Source: CAZYZQ01 sp964652075
GTDB lineage: Bacteria > Bacillota > Clostridia > Oscillospirales > Oscillospiraceae
DNA: 35,539 nt
NCBI GenBank assembly: GCA_964652075.1
Contig: CAZYZQ010000004.1
Coordinates: 1 to 35,539, forward strand
Reading direction: 5' to 3'
Shown here: in pieces, positions 1 through 7,643 of the stretch
Layout: the number at the start of each line of letters is the position of its first letter
How positions within the stretch are numbered: the stretch's first letter is position 1
Made by a program: the position numbers and the translations under genes
Notes under the pieces: generated by a model
Told to the model about the DNA's origin: nothing
Seen by the model: the letters and a program-made list of their open reading frames with translations, nothing else
Database searches by the model: none

Positions 1-635
1 ATGCCCAGCATAATGCCGCTGAGCAGGCCATACTTGTCGAGACGCTGATGCCGCGCCAGTGTGGGGATGAGACTTGAGAGTGTGGCGGCGGCAAAAAGGA
101 AGAAGGCGTAGTAATCGGAATAGGCCGGATTGCCGAATTCCGTAAACACCTTGGACATAAAGTTTGTGGCGCCGCCCACCAGCAATAAAAGGATCAGCAG
201 AAATGAGAACTGGAAATGGCCGTTCTCCTTTTTCAGATTGACGACCAGAATTGCCAGAAAGGCCATTGCAATACCGGCAACCTGTACCCAGGAGGGGTGC
301 TCCTTAAAATAGAAGATGGAGAGCAGCGTGGGCAACAGGACGCCAAGTTTGTTGAAGGTGGCGGAGAGGATTGTGCCGCTGCGGTGAATACTCGCCTGAA
401 GAATGACAATGTCTGTGAGGTAAAACACGCCCGCGACCAGCCCGATCAGCAGTGCGCCGGAAAGCGCCGCCTCCCGCCAATGCGTTTTGTCCGCAATAAA
501 GAAGAAAGCCAGTAGCATGGAAACCGCATAGCCAACCGTGGCGATGGGCGTGGTGTTCTCGGTATGACGATCGCCGAAGCGCAGGGCGATCTGGGCGATC
601 GTGCCGCAGCAGAGGGCAATAATCAAATAGAGCAT
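1..635 (-). CDS. DMT/EamA-like permease, partial (C-terminus beyond window)
   Basis: About 211 residues are visible, starting MLYLIIALCCGTIAQIALRF; the remainder runs off the left edge. Successive hydrophobic stretches near residues 1-20, 32-48, 57-80, 92-108, 116-136 and 145-160 separated by short polar loops, with a Lys-rich break (NLKKENGH) in the middle, fit the two-fold repeated 10-TM drug/metabolite transporter superfamily. The mid-protein segment (TFNKLGVLLPTLLSIFYFKE) resembles the EamA pattern in which the fourth helix ends in a charged FxxE loop. The substrate cannot be told. A preceding AGTGAGGATC serves as ribosome site. The ORF has no in-window stop. Inference: an inner-membrane exporter or importer of small metabolites. 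Confidence 0.7.
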   Translation of the reverse strand, partial: MLYLIIALCCGTIAQIALRFGDRHTENTTPIATVGYAVSMLLAFFFIADKTHWREAALSGALLIGLVAGVFYLTDIVILQASIHRSGTILSATFNKLGVLLPTLLSIFYFKEHPSWVQVAGIAMAFLAILVVNLKKENGHFQFSFLLILLLLVGGATNFMSKVFTEFGNPAYSDYYAFFLFAAATLSSLIPTLARHQRLDKYGLLSGIMLG

Positions 636-686
636 TGTCCGATCCTCACTTTTGCCTGTCAGAATATGTCGTTATTCGACAAGTTT

Positions 687-716
687 ATTCTAGTCCACTT
701 GCTCGGAATTGGACAA
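687..716 (-). promoter_or_regulatory. Sigma-A-type promoter of the DMT-like gene
   Basis: Read on the minus strand, TTGTCC (711-716), an 18-base spacer and TAGAAT (687-692) precede the ATG at 635. A perfect 5-base inverted repeat TGTCG-TTATT-CGACA at 668-682 lies just downstream of the -10, between promoter and ribosome site, and could be an operator. Confidence 0.5.
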
Positions 717-1028
717 TAACAGGATGGGTTGAAAATCGGACGATTCAGTCCTGCTGTGCTGGGAAGGAATTTCACAAATACGTGCGAAAGAAAAGAAAGA
801 TATGACAAAAAATCAGACATTTTCGACTCAAAATTACGTAAAACCGGAGGCGGCTGAAATCCGGAAAATCAACCAAAAGCGCACTGCCGCAACTACAATC
901 CCCGCCGGGAGCTCTGTTGCAGCTCGCATAGGAGGGCAAACCCAACGCGGATGGAAATGCTGCCCAGCGAGAAGAAAGAACCGGACAAGGCCTCCTGAAG
1001 CGCGATAACAAGGGGTAAAGAAAACAAA
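717..1028. other. Intergenic region without a supported gene
   Basis: About 310 bases between the DMT-like promoter and the SDR terminator. Short open frames on both strands lack ribosome sites and recognisable protein content. The part near 780-850 is AT-rich. I see no RNA gene here. Confidence 0.5.
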
Positions 1029-1062
1029 CACAGCGGCGCAGCCAGTTGGCTGCGCCGCTGTG
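1029..1062 (-). terminator. Rho-independent terminator of the SDR gene
   Basis: A perfect 16-bp stem (CACAGCGGCGCAGCCA, 1029-1044, with its complement at 1047-1062) and a 2-base loop. On the minus strand it is followed by the T-rich TGTTTGTTTTCTT. It lies 12 bases past the SDR stop codon. Confidence 0.85.
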
Positions 1063-1074
1063 CGTTTACTAAAA

Positions 1075-1727
1075 TTACGGACGCTGACCCATGCCGCCCT
1101 CGAGGGTGAGGGTTTCGCCGGACATATACTTGAAGTCGGGCGAGGCAAGCTGCACCACCACGCGGCCGATCTCCAGCTCCGGGTCGCCGTAGTGGCCCAT
1201 CGGCGGCATATGCACGTTCTTCTCGTATGCCTCGGGGTAGGCGTCGCGGAACTGCTCGAGCTGCGCCGTCCACGCCAGCGGGCAGACGACGTTGACATTG
1301 ATCCCGTCGGGGCCCCACTCGGTCGCGGCCACGCGGCTCAGGCCGCGGATGCCCTCCTTTGCGGCGGCGTAGGAGCACTGGCCCGCGTTGCCGAACAGGC
1401 CCGCGCCGGAGGCGAAGTTGATGACGGAGCCGTGGCTCTCCTTGAGGTACGGGTAGCACGCCTTCATATAGGCGAAGGCCGCGTACAGGCCGGAGTAGAT
1501 CGCGAGGTCGAAGTTCTCAATGGTGTGCTGGCTCAGCGGCACGCCGGAGGCGGACGCCTGCGCGTTGTTGACCAGCGCCTGGATGCCGCCGAACGTATCG
1601 ACAGCCTGTTTGACGACGGATTCCGCGACCGCGAGGTTGTCCGCGCCTCCCTTGATATCCGCAAGGGAAGTATGATACAATAACATGGCATATTCGGGGA
1701 TAGAATGCAAGCGCTTTCGGGCGCCGG
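1075..1727 (-). CDS. Short-chain dehydrogenase/reductase (SDR), N-terminus lost in gap
   Basis: Classical SDR C-terminal three quarters: LVNNAQAS corresponds to the family NNAG strand-4 motif, INFASGAG carries the catalytic Ser, and YAAAKEG is the Tyr-x3-Lys catalytic pair. After these come NVVCPLAW (the PG-motif position, here CP-L) and a C-terminal YMSGETLTLEGGMG typical of FabG-like SDRs. Such enzymes are NAD(P)-dependent oxidoreductases; the substrate is unknown. The Rossmann TGxxxGxG segment (about 50-60 residues) is absent because the ORF runs into the N gap. The last 70 bases before the gap use AT-rich codons (TTA, TTG, TAT, CAT, ACT) unlike the rest of the gene, so the contig end may be unreliable. 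The SDR assignment is firm; the biological role is not. Confidence 0.85.
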
Positions 1728-1827
1728 NNNNNNNNNNNNNNNNNNNNNNNNNNNNNNNNNNNNNNNNNNNNNNNNNNNNNNNNNNNNNNNNNNNNNNNNN
1801 NNNNNNNNNNNNNNNNNNNNNNNNNNN
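1728..1827. other. Assembly gap (100 N)
   Basis: One hundred Ns, a conventional placeholder length. The bases on the two sides share the 7-mer GCGCCGG, so the true gap could be short. The start of the SDR gene should lie inside it. Confidence 0.95.
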
Positions 1828-1890
1828 GCGCCGGATGGGGCGGGAAAATATGAAAATTGATAAAAATTCCGGAAATCGCGCCGGCCCCTC

Positions 1891-1919
1891 TGGAAATTTC
1901 CCGGGAAATCCAGTATAAT
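1891..1919 (+). promoter_or_regulatory. Promoter of the GNAT gene with a palindrome in the spacer
   Basis: TGGAAA (1891-1896), 17 bases, then a consensus TATAAT (1914-1919). The spacer contains a perfect 14-base palindrome ATTTCCCGGGAAAT (1896-1909), a plausible repressor site. The core TTTCCCGGGAAA recurs in the lspA promoter. Confidence 0.65.
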
Positions 1920-1954
1920 AAAAAATCCAGATTTTATCCAAAAGGAGGCACCCC

Positions 1955-2473
1955 ATGCTCTGGAAACATCGTCCGGCCACATTGGCCGACCTGCCTGCCA
2001 TCATGGGCGTGATCACGCAGGCGCAGGCGTTCCTGCGTGCGCAGGCGGTCGACCAGTGGCAGCACGGCTACCCGAATGCCGCGAGCTTTTCCCGGGACAT
2101 GGAACGCGGCGAGTGCCACGTTTTTCTCGAGGGCAGCGCCATTGTCGGCGTATTGGCCGTGACCTTCGGCGAGGAGCCGGCCTATCAGGCGGCGGAGCTG
2201 CCGTGGCTGAACCCGACGGGCAACTATGCCGTGATCCACCGCATCGCCGTGCGCGGCGACCGGCACGGCACCGGCCTGTCCGAGGAGATGATCCGCGCGG
2301 CATCCGCCATTGCGCGGAAGAACGGCGCGCGTTCCATCCGCGCCGACACCCATCGCGGCAACCAGCCGATGGAGCGGCTGATGCAGAAATGCCGCTTTAC
2401 GCCCTGCGGCGAGGTGTGCTACCCCTACACCGAGGGCGACCCATACCGCACCGCCTACGAGCGGCTGCTTTGA
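1955..2473 (+). CDS. GNAT-family N-acetyltransferase
   Basis: A 172-residue protein of usual single-domain GNAT length. The N-terminal RPATLADLPAIMGVI fits GNAT motif C/D, and the central IHRIAVRGDRHGTGLSEEM carries the strand plus R/Q-x-x-G-x-G/A acetyl-CoA loop (here RHGTG). The C-terminal IRADTHRGNQPMERLMQKC is the usual motif B region (D/N-T-x-x-x-N-x-x-M-x-x-L). These proteins move acetyl from acetyl-CoA to an amine; the substrate cannot be read from sequence. AAAGGAGG stands 6 bases before the ATG. It is transcribed alone from the promoter at 1891-1919. High confidence in family, none in substrate. Confidence 0.88.
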   Translation: MLWKHRPATLADLPAIMGVITQAQAFLRAQAVDQWQHGYPNAASFSRDMERGECHVFLEGSAIVGVLAVTFGEEPAYQAAELPWLNPTGNYAVIHRIAVRGDRHGTGLSEEMIRAASAIARKNGARSIRADTHRGNQPMERLMQKCRFTPCGEVCYPYTEGDPYRTAYERLL

Positions 2474-2530
2474 GGGGAAAGGGCGGAGGATGGTAGATCA
2501 TTGCACCATAGCATCGATAGAAGCATCATT

Positions 2531-2554
2531 GTAGGGCGGGGGCAAGCCCCCTAC
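2531..2554. repeat. GTAGGGCGGGG-type hairpin repeat
   Basis: A palindromic unit beginning GTAGGGCGGGGGC and closing GCCCCCTAC. A sister copy stands at 10679-10704 after proA. Intergenic, non-coding. Confidence 0.6.
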
Positions 2555-2590
2555 GGGGTGTGCGTATACCGCACGGCCTCCCAAACAACG

Positions 2591-2619
2591 GGTAGGGGCG
2601 CACCTGCGTGTGCGCCCGC
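2591..2619 (+). repeat. GTAGGGGCGCACCTGCGTG-type hairpin repeat
   Basis: A short palindromic unit in which GGGCGCAC pairs with GTGCGCCC. Nearly identical units stand at 22318-22350, 22466-22495, 28821-28850 and, inverted, at 22552-22576 and 28903-28929. Confidence 0.7.
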
Positions 2620-2625
2620 CGCGAC

Positions 2626-2731
2626 GCACTCTCGATAGAACAGCCCCCGTTCTTGGCTCGCTCCCCTTTGCGAAGGGGAGCCAAGGACGTGGGACTGTTC
2701 TACTGGTGGCTCAGTGCAAAATTCCGGTGCA
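2626..2731 (+). repeat. Palindromic interspersed element, copy A
   Basis: Left end GCAC followed by CGATAGAACAG. The core is built around CTCCCCTTTGCGAAGGGGAG. The right end is CTGTTCTAC followed by TGCAAAATTCCGGTGCA. Copy B at 28683-28788 has the same layout and nearly the same core. Ends are inverted (AGAACAG with CTGTTCT), as in MITE or REP-type non-autonomous elements. Together with the two repeats before it, it fills the roughly 295-base space before queH. Confidence 0.65.
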
Positions 2732-2768
2732 TTCCACCCGTACCCCCACAGAAAGGAATCTGTGATCG

Positions 2769-3314
2769 ATGAAAACACTTTTGCATATCTGCTGCGCCCC
2801 CTGCGCGAACCAGTGTATTGACGCGCTGCGAAGCGAGGGCGCCGAGTTGACCGGGTTCTGGTATAACCCCAATATCCACCCCTTCACCGAGTACCGCGCG
2901 CGGCGCAACACGGTGCGCGAATACGCGAAGCTGGTGTCGCTGCCGATGATCGAGCAGGACGAGTACGGCCTGCGGCCGTTCGTGCGCGCCGTGGCGGACG
3001 ACATTGCGGGCCGGTGCGTGAAATGCTACGAGATGCGCCTCTATCGCGCCGCCGAGACGGCCGCGCGCGAGGGCTTCGACAGCTTTACCTCGAGCCTGTT
3101 CATCTCACCTTACCAGAACCACGAGCTGATGCGCGAGGTCGCATCGCGCGCGGCGGCGGAATTCGGCGTCGAATTTCTCTACCGCGACTTCCGCCCCCTG
3201 TTCCGCGCCGGGCAGGAGCGGGCGCGCGAGCTGGGGCTGTATATGCAAAAATACTGCGGCTGCGTCTTCTCCGAGCAGGAGCGCTATCTAAAGCCGACAA
3301 AAATTATCCCCTGA
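2769..3314 (+). CDS. queH: Epoxyqueuosine reductase QueH
   Basis: A 181-residue protein with the full QueH (former DUF208) signature: HICCAPC (Cys8, Cys9, Cys12), RCVKCY (Cys83, Cys86) and QKYCGC (Cys163, Cys165). These Cys sets hold an iron-sulfur cluster and an additional metal in the known family. QueH performs the last step of queuosine synthesis, reducing epoxyqueuosine at the wobble base of GUN tRNAs; it is the cobalamin-independent replacement of QueG. Length is typical. Start: ATG preceded by AGAAAGGA. The gene begins 37 bases after repeat copy A and is followed after 23 bases by the XpaC-like gene, probably in the same transcript. No other queuosine gene is visible here, so precursor synthesis or salvage must be encoded elsewhere. 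Confidence 0.93.
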   Translation: MKTLLHICCAPCANQCIDALRSEGAELTGFWYNPNIHPFTEYRARRNTVREYAKLVSLPMIEQDEYGLRPFVRAVADDIAGRCVKCYEMRLYRAAETAAREGFDSFTSSLFISPYQNHELMREVASRAAAEFGVEFLYRDFRPLFRAGQERARELGLYMQKYCGCVFSEQERYLKPTKIIP

Positions 3315-3337
3315 TCGAGTGAAAGAGAGGGAACAGT

Positions 3338-4594
3338 ATGGCAAAAACGCCGAAATCCGACAGATCAGACGGTATTTGGTGGCTCATCATCATTGGCGGC
3401 TTTATCGTCGGCGCGTGGCCGGTCAGCGTGATCCTGATTATCCTGAAATCCGTAGGCACGCTGCCGAACCTCATGAGCCTGTTTGAGCGCATAACCGGCA
3501 AAAAGCGCCCCGGCGCCGACCGCACCGGCTGGCAGGCGCGCGACTATGCCGCCGCGTCGCCCGGCTTCGATCCCAACGCGCGCCCGCAGACGCCGGATGC
3601 CGTACAGCAGCAGGCGCAGTGCGCCGCACAGTCCGCGGTGCAGCAGACGGGGAAAAAGAAGGCCAACCCCAGCCGCCCCGGCGGGTTTGCCAAGGCGCTG
3701 ACCGTGCTCGGCATCATCCTGATTATCATTGGCCTGTGCCAGTTCGCCGGCAGCGAGGTGGTCTGGGATATCCGCAACGGCAGGTGGGAGTGGCTGCCGC
3801 AGGATGTGTTCGCCTACGCCCACGAGCTGGTGCAGGCGGCGGGCTGGACGGCGGGCGGCCTTGTCAGCCTGGTGCTCGGCCGCAGCCAGAAGAAAAAGCG
3901 CCTGCGCTACGAGCAGTACACCCAGCTCATCGGCGAGAACGACTTTTTGCCGATTGACTCGATCGCAGATGCGACCGGCCGCCCCTATAACAAAATCCTT
4001 GCCGATTTACAGGACATGATCGACCGCGGCTATCTGCCCGGCGCGTGGATCGATATGAAGCACCGCCGCCTGATGCTCACGGAGATGCAGATCGAGCCGG
4101 AACCGGAGCCTGCGCCTGCGCCGCCCCAGCCTGAGACACCTCCCCCAGCGGAAACGGTTTCGGAGTCCGAAAAGATCCTGCGCCAGATCCGCTGCGCGAA
4201 CGACCTGATCGCCGACCCCGAGATCAGCCGCAAGATCGACCGCATCGAGAGCCTGACCGCGAAGATCTTCCGCTGTCTGGAAGAACAGCCGGAAAAGCGC
4301 GAGCAGCTCACAACCTTCCTCGGCTACTACCTGCCGCAGACGCTGAAAATTCTGGAGACCTACGCGCGGCTGGAGAACCAGGGCATCGAGGGCAAGAACA
4401 TCGCCGCCGCGAAGCAGCGCATCTCCGGGATGCTGGACAAGCTGGCCGACGGCTACGAGAAGCAGCTCGACCGCCTCTTCACGAACGACGTGCTGGACAT
4501 CACGACGGACATCGCCGTCATGGAGCAGATGCTCGCCAAGGACGGCCTTGGCGAGGAGGAGCTGAAGCCTGAAAAAGAGACGCTGCACTTCTGA
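3338..4594 (+). CDS. XpaC-like membrane protein (5-bromo-4-chloroindolyl phosphate hydrolysis family)
   Basis: 418 residues. A first hydrophobic helix (about 13-37) and a second (about 127-143) flank a polar Gln/Ala-rich linker. A third weak hydrophobic stretch is near 165-180. A cytoplasmic-looking segment follows (LPIDSIADATGRPYNKILADLQDMIDRGYLPG), resembling a small winged-helix-like fold that is common in clostridial relatives. After a Glu/Pro linker near 255-275 the C-terminal 140 residues match the XpaC family (LTTFLGYYLPQTLKILETY and the TTDIAVMEQMLAKDGL end). XpaC proteins are often encoded beside the toxic-anion-resistance protein TelA; none is next to this one. The molecular role is poorly known. 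The start ATG has GAGAGGGAACAG upstream. A terminator follows directly. Confidence 0.75.
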   Translation: MAKTPKSDRSDGIWWLIIIGGFIVGAWPVSVILIILKSVGTLPNLMSLFERITGKKRPGADRTGWQARDYAAASPGFDPNARPQTPDAVQQQAQCAAQSAVQQTGKKKANPSRPGGFAKALTVLGIILIIIGLCQFAGSEVVWDIRNGRWEWLPQDVFAYAHELVQAAGWTAGGLVSLVLGRSQKKKRLRYEQYTQLIGENDFLPIDSIADATGRPYNKILADLQDMIDRGYLPGAWIDMKHRRLMLTEMQIEPEPEPAPAPPQPETPPPAETVSESEKILRQIRCANDLIADPEISRKIDRIESLTAKIFRCLEEQPEKREQLTTFLGYYLPQTLKILETYARLENQGIEGKNIAAAKQRISGMLDKLADGYEKQLDRLFTNDVLDITTDIAVMEQMLAKDGLGEEELKPEKETLHF

Positions 4595-4604
4595 ACACAG
4601 ACCC

Positions 4605-4641
4605 CGCCGCCCGGCAGACGATTCCTGCCGGGCGGCGTTTT
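4605..4641 (+). terminator. Rho-independent terminator after the XpaC-like gene
   Basis: A 13-bp stem CGCCGCCCGGCAG (4605-4617) with CTGCCGGGCGGCG (4625-4637), followed by TTTTCT, 10 bases past the stop codon. Confidence 0.9.
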
Positions 4642-4645
4642 CTAA

Positions 4646-4692
4646 AGCAGAAACAATTTCTGCTTGCAATTTCGGCACCCCCATGAGAGAAT
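4646..4692 (+). promoter_or_regulatory. Putative promoter and operator of the sulfite module
   Basis: A perfect 8-base inverted repeat AGCAGAAA-CAA-TTTCTGCT (4646-4664) abuts a -35-like TTGCAA (4664-4669). A 17-base spacer leads to a weak -10 GAGAAT (4687-4692). The placement suggests a repressor or activator site; the cognate regulator is not in the window. Confidence 0.45.
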
Positions 4693-4712
4693 GAAAGAAA
4701 GGGGCGATTTTT

Positions 4713-5501
4713 GTGCAGGTTCTCTTTTTCCTCGTTGCGTTCGGCGCATGTATCCTCGGCGCGATCTGCGGCATGGGCGGCGGCGTCATCATCAAGCCCG
4801 TGCTGGACGCCACCGGCCTGCTTGCGACGAACACGGTCGGCTTCCTCTCCGGCTGCACGGTTCTCGGCATGACGCTCTGGAGCGTGGGTAAGACGCTGCT
4901 CAAAAAGGAGTCCGTCATCGACCTGCGCACCTCGACGCTGCTCGGCGTGGGCGCGGCCGTGGGCGGCATTCTGGGCAAGACGTGGTATTCCGCCATCGCG
5001 TCGGCGCTCCCGGACCCGGAGACGGCCGGCGGCGTGCAGGCCATCGTCCTGCTTCTGGCCACGGCGGTCACATTTGTATATACGCTAAACAAGAAAAAGA
5101 TCAAATCGCTCGAGCTGAAAAATCCCGTGCCGATTGTGTTGGTCGGACTTGGGCTGGGGCTGCTCGGCGCGTTTTTGGGGATCGGCGGCGGCCCGTTCAA
5201 CGTCGCGGCGCTGTTTTTGCTGTTCTCCATGCCGACGAAAAAGGCCACGCAGAACAGCCTGTACATCATCCTGATCTCGCAGGCCGCGTCGCTCGGCAAG
5301 ACGCTGATCACGGGCTCTGCGCCGGAGTTTGTCTGGTGGGTGCTCGCGGGCATGGTCGTGTGCGGCGTCATCGGCAGCGAGGTCGGCCGCCGGATCAACC
5401 GCCGCCTCGACGAAAAGCGCGCCACGCTGCTCTTTGAGGGCAGCATGGTGCTGGTCATGGCGATCAATGTCTATAACATCATCCGCTTTTTCGCGCTCTG
5501 A
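4713..5501 (+). CDS. TauE/SafE-family permease (putative sulfite/sulfonate exporter)
   Basis: 262 residues with about eight membrane helices in two repeats. The two repeats open with the family glycine-rich signatures GAICGMGGGVIIKPVL (near 16-31) and GAFLGIGGGPFNVAAL (near 152-167), the hallmark of TauE/SafE permeases. Members export sulfite, sulfoacetate or related anions; substrate is inferred here from the neighbour. The start is GTG with AAAGGGG upstream. The sulfite reductase-like gene begins 30 bases downstream, so the pair probably forms one operon that handles sulfite: one exports it, one reduces it. Alternative: import or export of another organosulfur anion. Family call is firm. 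Confidence 0.88.
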   Translation: MQVLFFLVAFGACILGAICGMGGGVIIKPVLDATGLLATNTVGFLSGCTVLGMTLWSVGKTLLKKESVIDLRTSTLLGVGAAVGGILGKTWYSAIASALPDPETAGGVQAIVLLLATAVTFVYTLNKKKIKSLELKNPVPIVLVGLGLGLLGAFLGIGGGPFNVAALFLLFSMPTKKATQNSLYIILISQAASLGKTLITGSAPEFVWWVLAGMVVCGVIGSEVGRRINRRLDEKRATLLFEGSMVLVMAINVYNIIRFFAL

Positions 5502-5531
5502 GCGCGGAATCACATAAGGGAGGAAAGTAAA

Positions 5532-6884
5532 ATGATGAAAGATTTGGCTCGGGCCAACTACGCAGACAAAAACCTCAACTGCGCCGTCTCCGTCTATCAG
5601 GCCGCCTGCGAGACGCTCGGCATCCCCTGCGACCCGGCCGAGGTCGAAGCGCTCTGCGGCTTCGGCGGCGGCATGGGCTGCGGCCTGACCTGCGGCGCGC
5701 TGGCCGCGTCGGTCGCGGTGATCGGCAGGCTCTACGGCAAGGACGACGCCTACCGCCCGTTTGAAAAGTGCGCCGGCCTTGTCGAGGCGTTCCGCGCGAA
5801 GCTCGGTGACATCAACTGCACCGCGCTCAAGGAGAAGCGCTGGACGGAGCAGGCGCGCTGCACCGCGACGGTCGAGCTGGCCGCGCAGCTGCTGGAGGAC
5901 TACCTCAACAAGCTCGCGGGCAATGGCCCCGACCTGACCGCCGACGCGGGCATCCCCGCCGAGGAGATCAAGCGCGTCAAGGGCCTCGGCTTCCTGCAGC
6001 ACAAGAAGACCGGCCTGTTCAACGGCCGCATCATCACGCGCAACGGCCGCATCTCCGCCGAGGAGTGCGCCGCCATCTCCGCCGCTGCGCAGAAGTACGG
6101 CGACGGCTACATGATGATGACCACCCGCCTGACCGTCGAGGTCTCCGGCATCCCGTTTGAGAAGATCGATGACTTCCGCGCCGAGATCGGCAAGGTCGGG
6201 CTGGAAACCGGCGGCACCGGCTCCAAGGTGCGCCCCGTCGTGTGCTGCAAGTCCACCACCTGCCAGTACGGCCTGTACGACGCCTACTCGCTCGCCGAGA
6301 CGATCCACGAGCGCTTCTACCACGGCTACCACGAGGTTTCCCTGCCCCACAAGTTCAAGATCGCGCTCGGCGGCTGCCCGAACAACTGCGTCAAACCGAA
6401 CCTGAACGACCTCGGCATTATCGGCCAGCGCGTCCCGCAGTTCGACTCGGACGCCTGCCACGGCTGCAAGACCTGTGCCGTCGAGGCCGGCTGCCCGATC
6501 GGCGCGGCGAAGCTGCAGGCCGGCAAGCTGACGATCGATCCGGAGGCCTGCAACGGCTGCGGCCGCTGCATCGGCAAGTGCCCGTTCCACTGCAACGACG
6601 AGGGCGCCTACGGCTGGCGCATCTACGTCGGCGGCCGCTGGGGCAAGAAGGTCGCGCACGGCCAGATGCTCGGCAAGCTCTTCACGAGCGAGGCGGAGCT
6701 TTTGGACACGGTCGAAAAGGCGATTCTCCTGTTCCGCGAGCAGGGCAAATCCGGCGAGCGCTTCGCCGACACCATCGCGCGCCTCGGCTTCGAGAACGTC
6801 GAGCGGCAGCTGCTGTCGAACGATCTTTTGGAGCGCAAGAACGAAATCCTCGGTCTGAACGTCACCGGCGGCGCGACGTGCTGA
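5532..6884 (+). CDS. Sulfite/nitrite reductase-like protein with N-terminal C_GCAxxG_C_C domain
   Basis: 450 residues in three parts. Residues 5-120 form a C_GCAxxG_C_C-type redox domain (NCAVSVYQAAC at 16-26, then GFGGGMGCGLTCG with Cys50 and Cys54). Residues about 150-300 are a nitrite/sulfite reductase repeat with the siroheme-[4Fe-4S] ligands Cys238-x5-Cys244 and Cys282-x3-Cys286 (GGCPNNC). Residues 305-355 carry two ferredoxin clusters (Cys309, 312, 315, 321 and Cys340, 343, 346, 350). The C-terminal 90 residues complete the reductase. The layout resembles AsrC-type anaerobic sulfite reductases, which reduce sulfite to sulfide with six electrons, but AsrC lacks the N-terminal domain. The ATG is preceded by GGGAGGAAAG. 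With no AsrA/AsrB beside it, electrons may come through its own clusters. Nitrite as substrate is possible. Confidence 0.85.
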   Translation: MMKDLARANYADKNLNCAVSVYQAACETLGIPCDPAEVEALCGFGGGMGCGLTCGALAASVAVIGRLYGKDDAYRPFEKCAGLVEAFRAKLGDINCTALKEKRWTEQARCTATVELAAQLLEDYLNKLAGNGPDLTADAGIPAEEIKRVKGLGFLQHKKTGLFNGRIITRNGRISAEECAAISAAAQKYGDGYMMMTTRLTVEVSGIPFEKIDDFRAEIGKVGLETGGTGSKVRPVVCCKSTTCQYGLYDAYSLAETIHERFYHGYHEVSLPHKFKIALGGCPNNCVKPNLNDLGIIGQRVPQFDSDACHGCKTCAVEAGCPIGAAKLQAGKLTIDPEACNGCGRCIGKCPFHCNDEGAYGWRIYVGGRWGKKVAHGQMLGKLFTSEAELLDTVEKAILLFREQGKSGERFADTIARLGFENVERQLLSNDLLERKNEILGLNVTGGATC

Positions 6885-6913
6885 TTGGGAAAGACAGATC
6901 ACAAAGAACACAC

Positions 6914-6945
6914 ACGGGGCGTGTGCCATCCGGCACACGCCCCGT
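6914..6945. terminator. Bidirectional terminator between the reductase and mntP
   Basis: A 14-bp stem ACGGGGCGTGTGCC (6914-6927) with its complement at 6932-6945 and a 4-base loop. It separates two convergent genes. T-tracts are short on both sides (TAATTAG on plus, GTGTGTTCTTTGTG on minus). Confidence 0.7.
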
Positions 6946-6996
6946 AATTAGCTTCTCCCCGCCGCGAGCCGGAAGAATCGCAAGGGCTGCGCTCCC

Positions 6997-7572
6997 TCAA
7001 AACGGCAGGACGCCGAGGTCGGAGAGCAGGATTTTCAGCCCCATCAGAATCAGGATCGCGCCGCCCACGAATTCGGCCCGGCTCTTGTAGCGCGCGCCGA
7101 ACACATGTCCAATCGCGATGCCCGCCACGCCGAACACGAATGTTGTGCAGCCAATGACGAGCGCGGACTGGAAGATCGGGATCTGTGAGAACGCGAAGCT
7201 CACGCCGACGGCCAAGGCGTCGATGCTCGTCGCAATCGCGAGCAGCAGCATCGTCTTCACGTCGAAGCTGGGGTTCTCCGCCTCCTGCTCCTGGGAGCGG
7301 GACTCGCGGATCATGTTCGCGCCGATAAGCGCGAGCAGGAAAAACGCGATCCAGTGGTCAATACTGGCCACCAGCTCGGCAAAGGCGCTGCCGAGGAAGT
7401 AGCCGAGGATGGGCATCAACGTCTGAAACCCGCCGAACCAGACCCCGGCGAGCAGCGCGTTGCGCCAGCGCATCTTCGGCATGGCCAGCCCCTTGCAGAT
7501 GGACACGGCGAACGCGTCCATAGAAAGCCCGATGCCGATCAGCAGCACGGAGACAAAGACAGAGAGCGACAT
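6997..7572 (-). CDS. mntP: MntP-type manganese efflux pump
   Basis: 191 residues from the ATG at 7572; the open frame reads further upstream but without family similarity and across the promoter. Six hydrophobic helices in two DUF204-like halves are visible. The first half has GLSMDAFAVSICKGL and the second ATSIDALAVGVSFAF, each with the conserved Asp that binds metal in MntP. The family exports Mn(II) under manganese excess. Ribosome site AAAAGGGG lies 9 bases before the ATG. The leader from the promoter is only about 25 bases, so there is no room for a yybP-ykoY riboswitch. Divergent from proC. Confidence 0.92.
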   Translation of the reverse strand: MSLSVFVSVLLIGIGLSMDAFAVSICKGLAMPKMRWRNALLAGVWFGGFQTLMPILGYFLGSAFAELVASIDHWIAFFLLALIGANMIRESRSQEQEAENPSFDVKTMLLLAIATSIDALAVGVSFAFSQIPIFQSALVIGCTTFVFGVAGIAIGHVFGARYKSRAEFVGGAILILMGLKILLSDLGVLPF

Positions 7573-7602
7573 AGCACCGACCCCTTTTCCATAGTGATTC
7601 CT

Positions 7603-7632
7603 ATTATAGAGTGGCATGGAACAGTTAGTCAA
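7603..7632 (-). promoter_or_regulatory. mntP promoter
   Basis: On the minus strand: TTGACT (7627-7632), 18 bases, TATAAT (7603-7608). The TTGACT is 11 bases from the -35 of the divergent proC promoter. Confidence 0.8.
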
Positions 7633-7643
7633 GCAAAACGCGC

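Noticed and set aside
5085..6938. A 617-residue open frame on the minus strand
   Set aside because: It lies opposite the TauE permease and the sulfite reductase, has an Ala/Arg/Asp/Gln composition typical of GC-rich antisense frames, no ribosome site and no motif.
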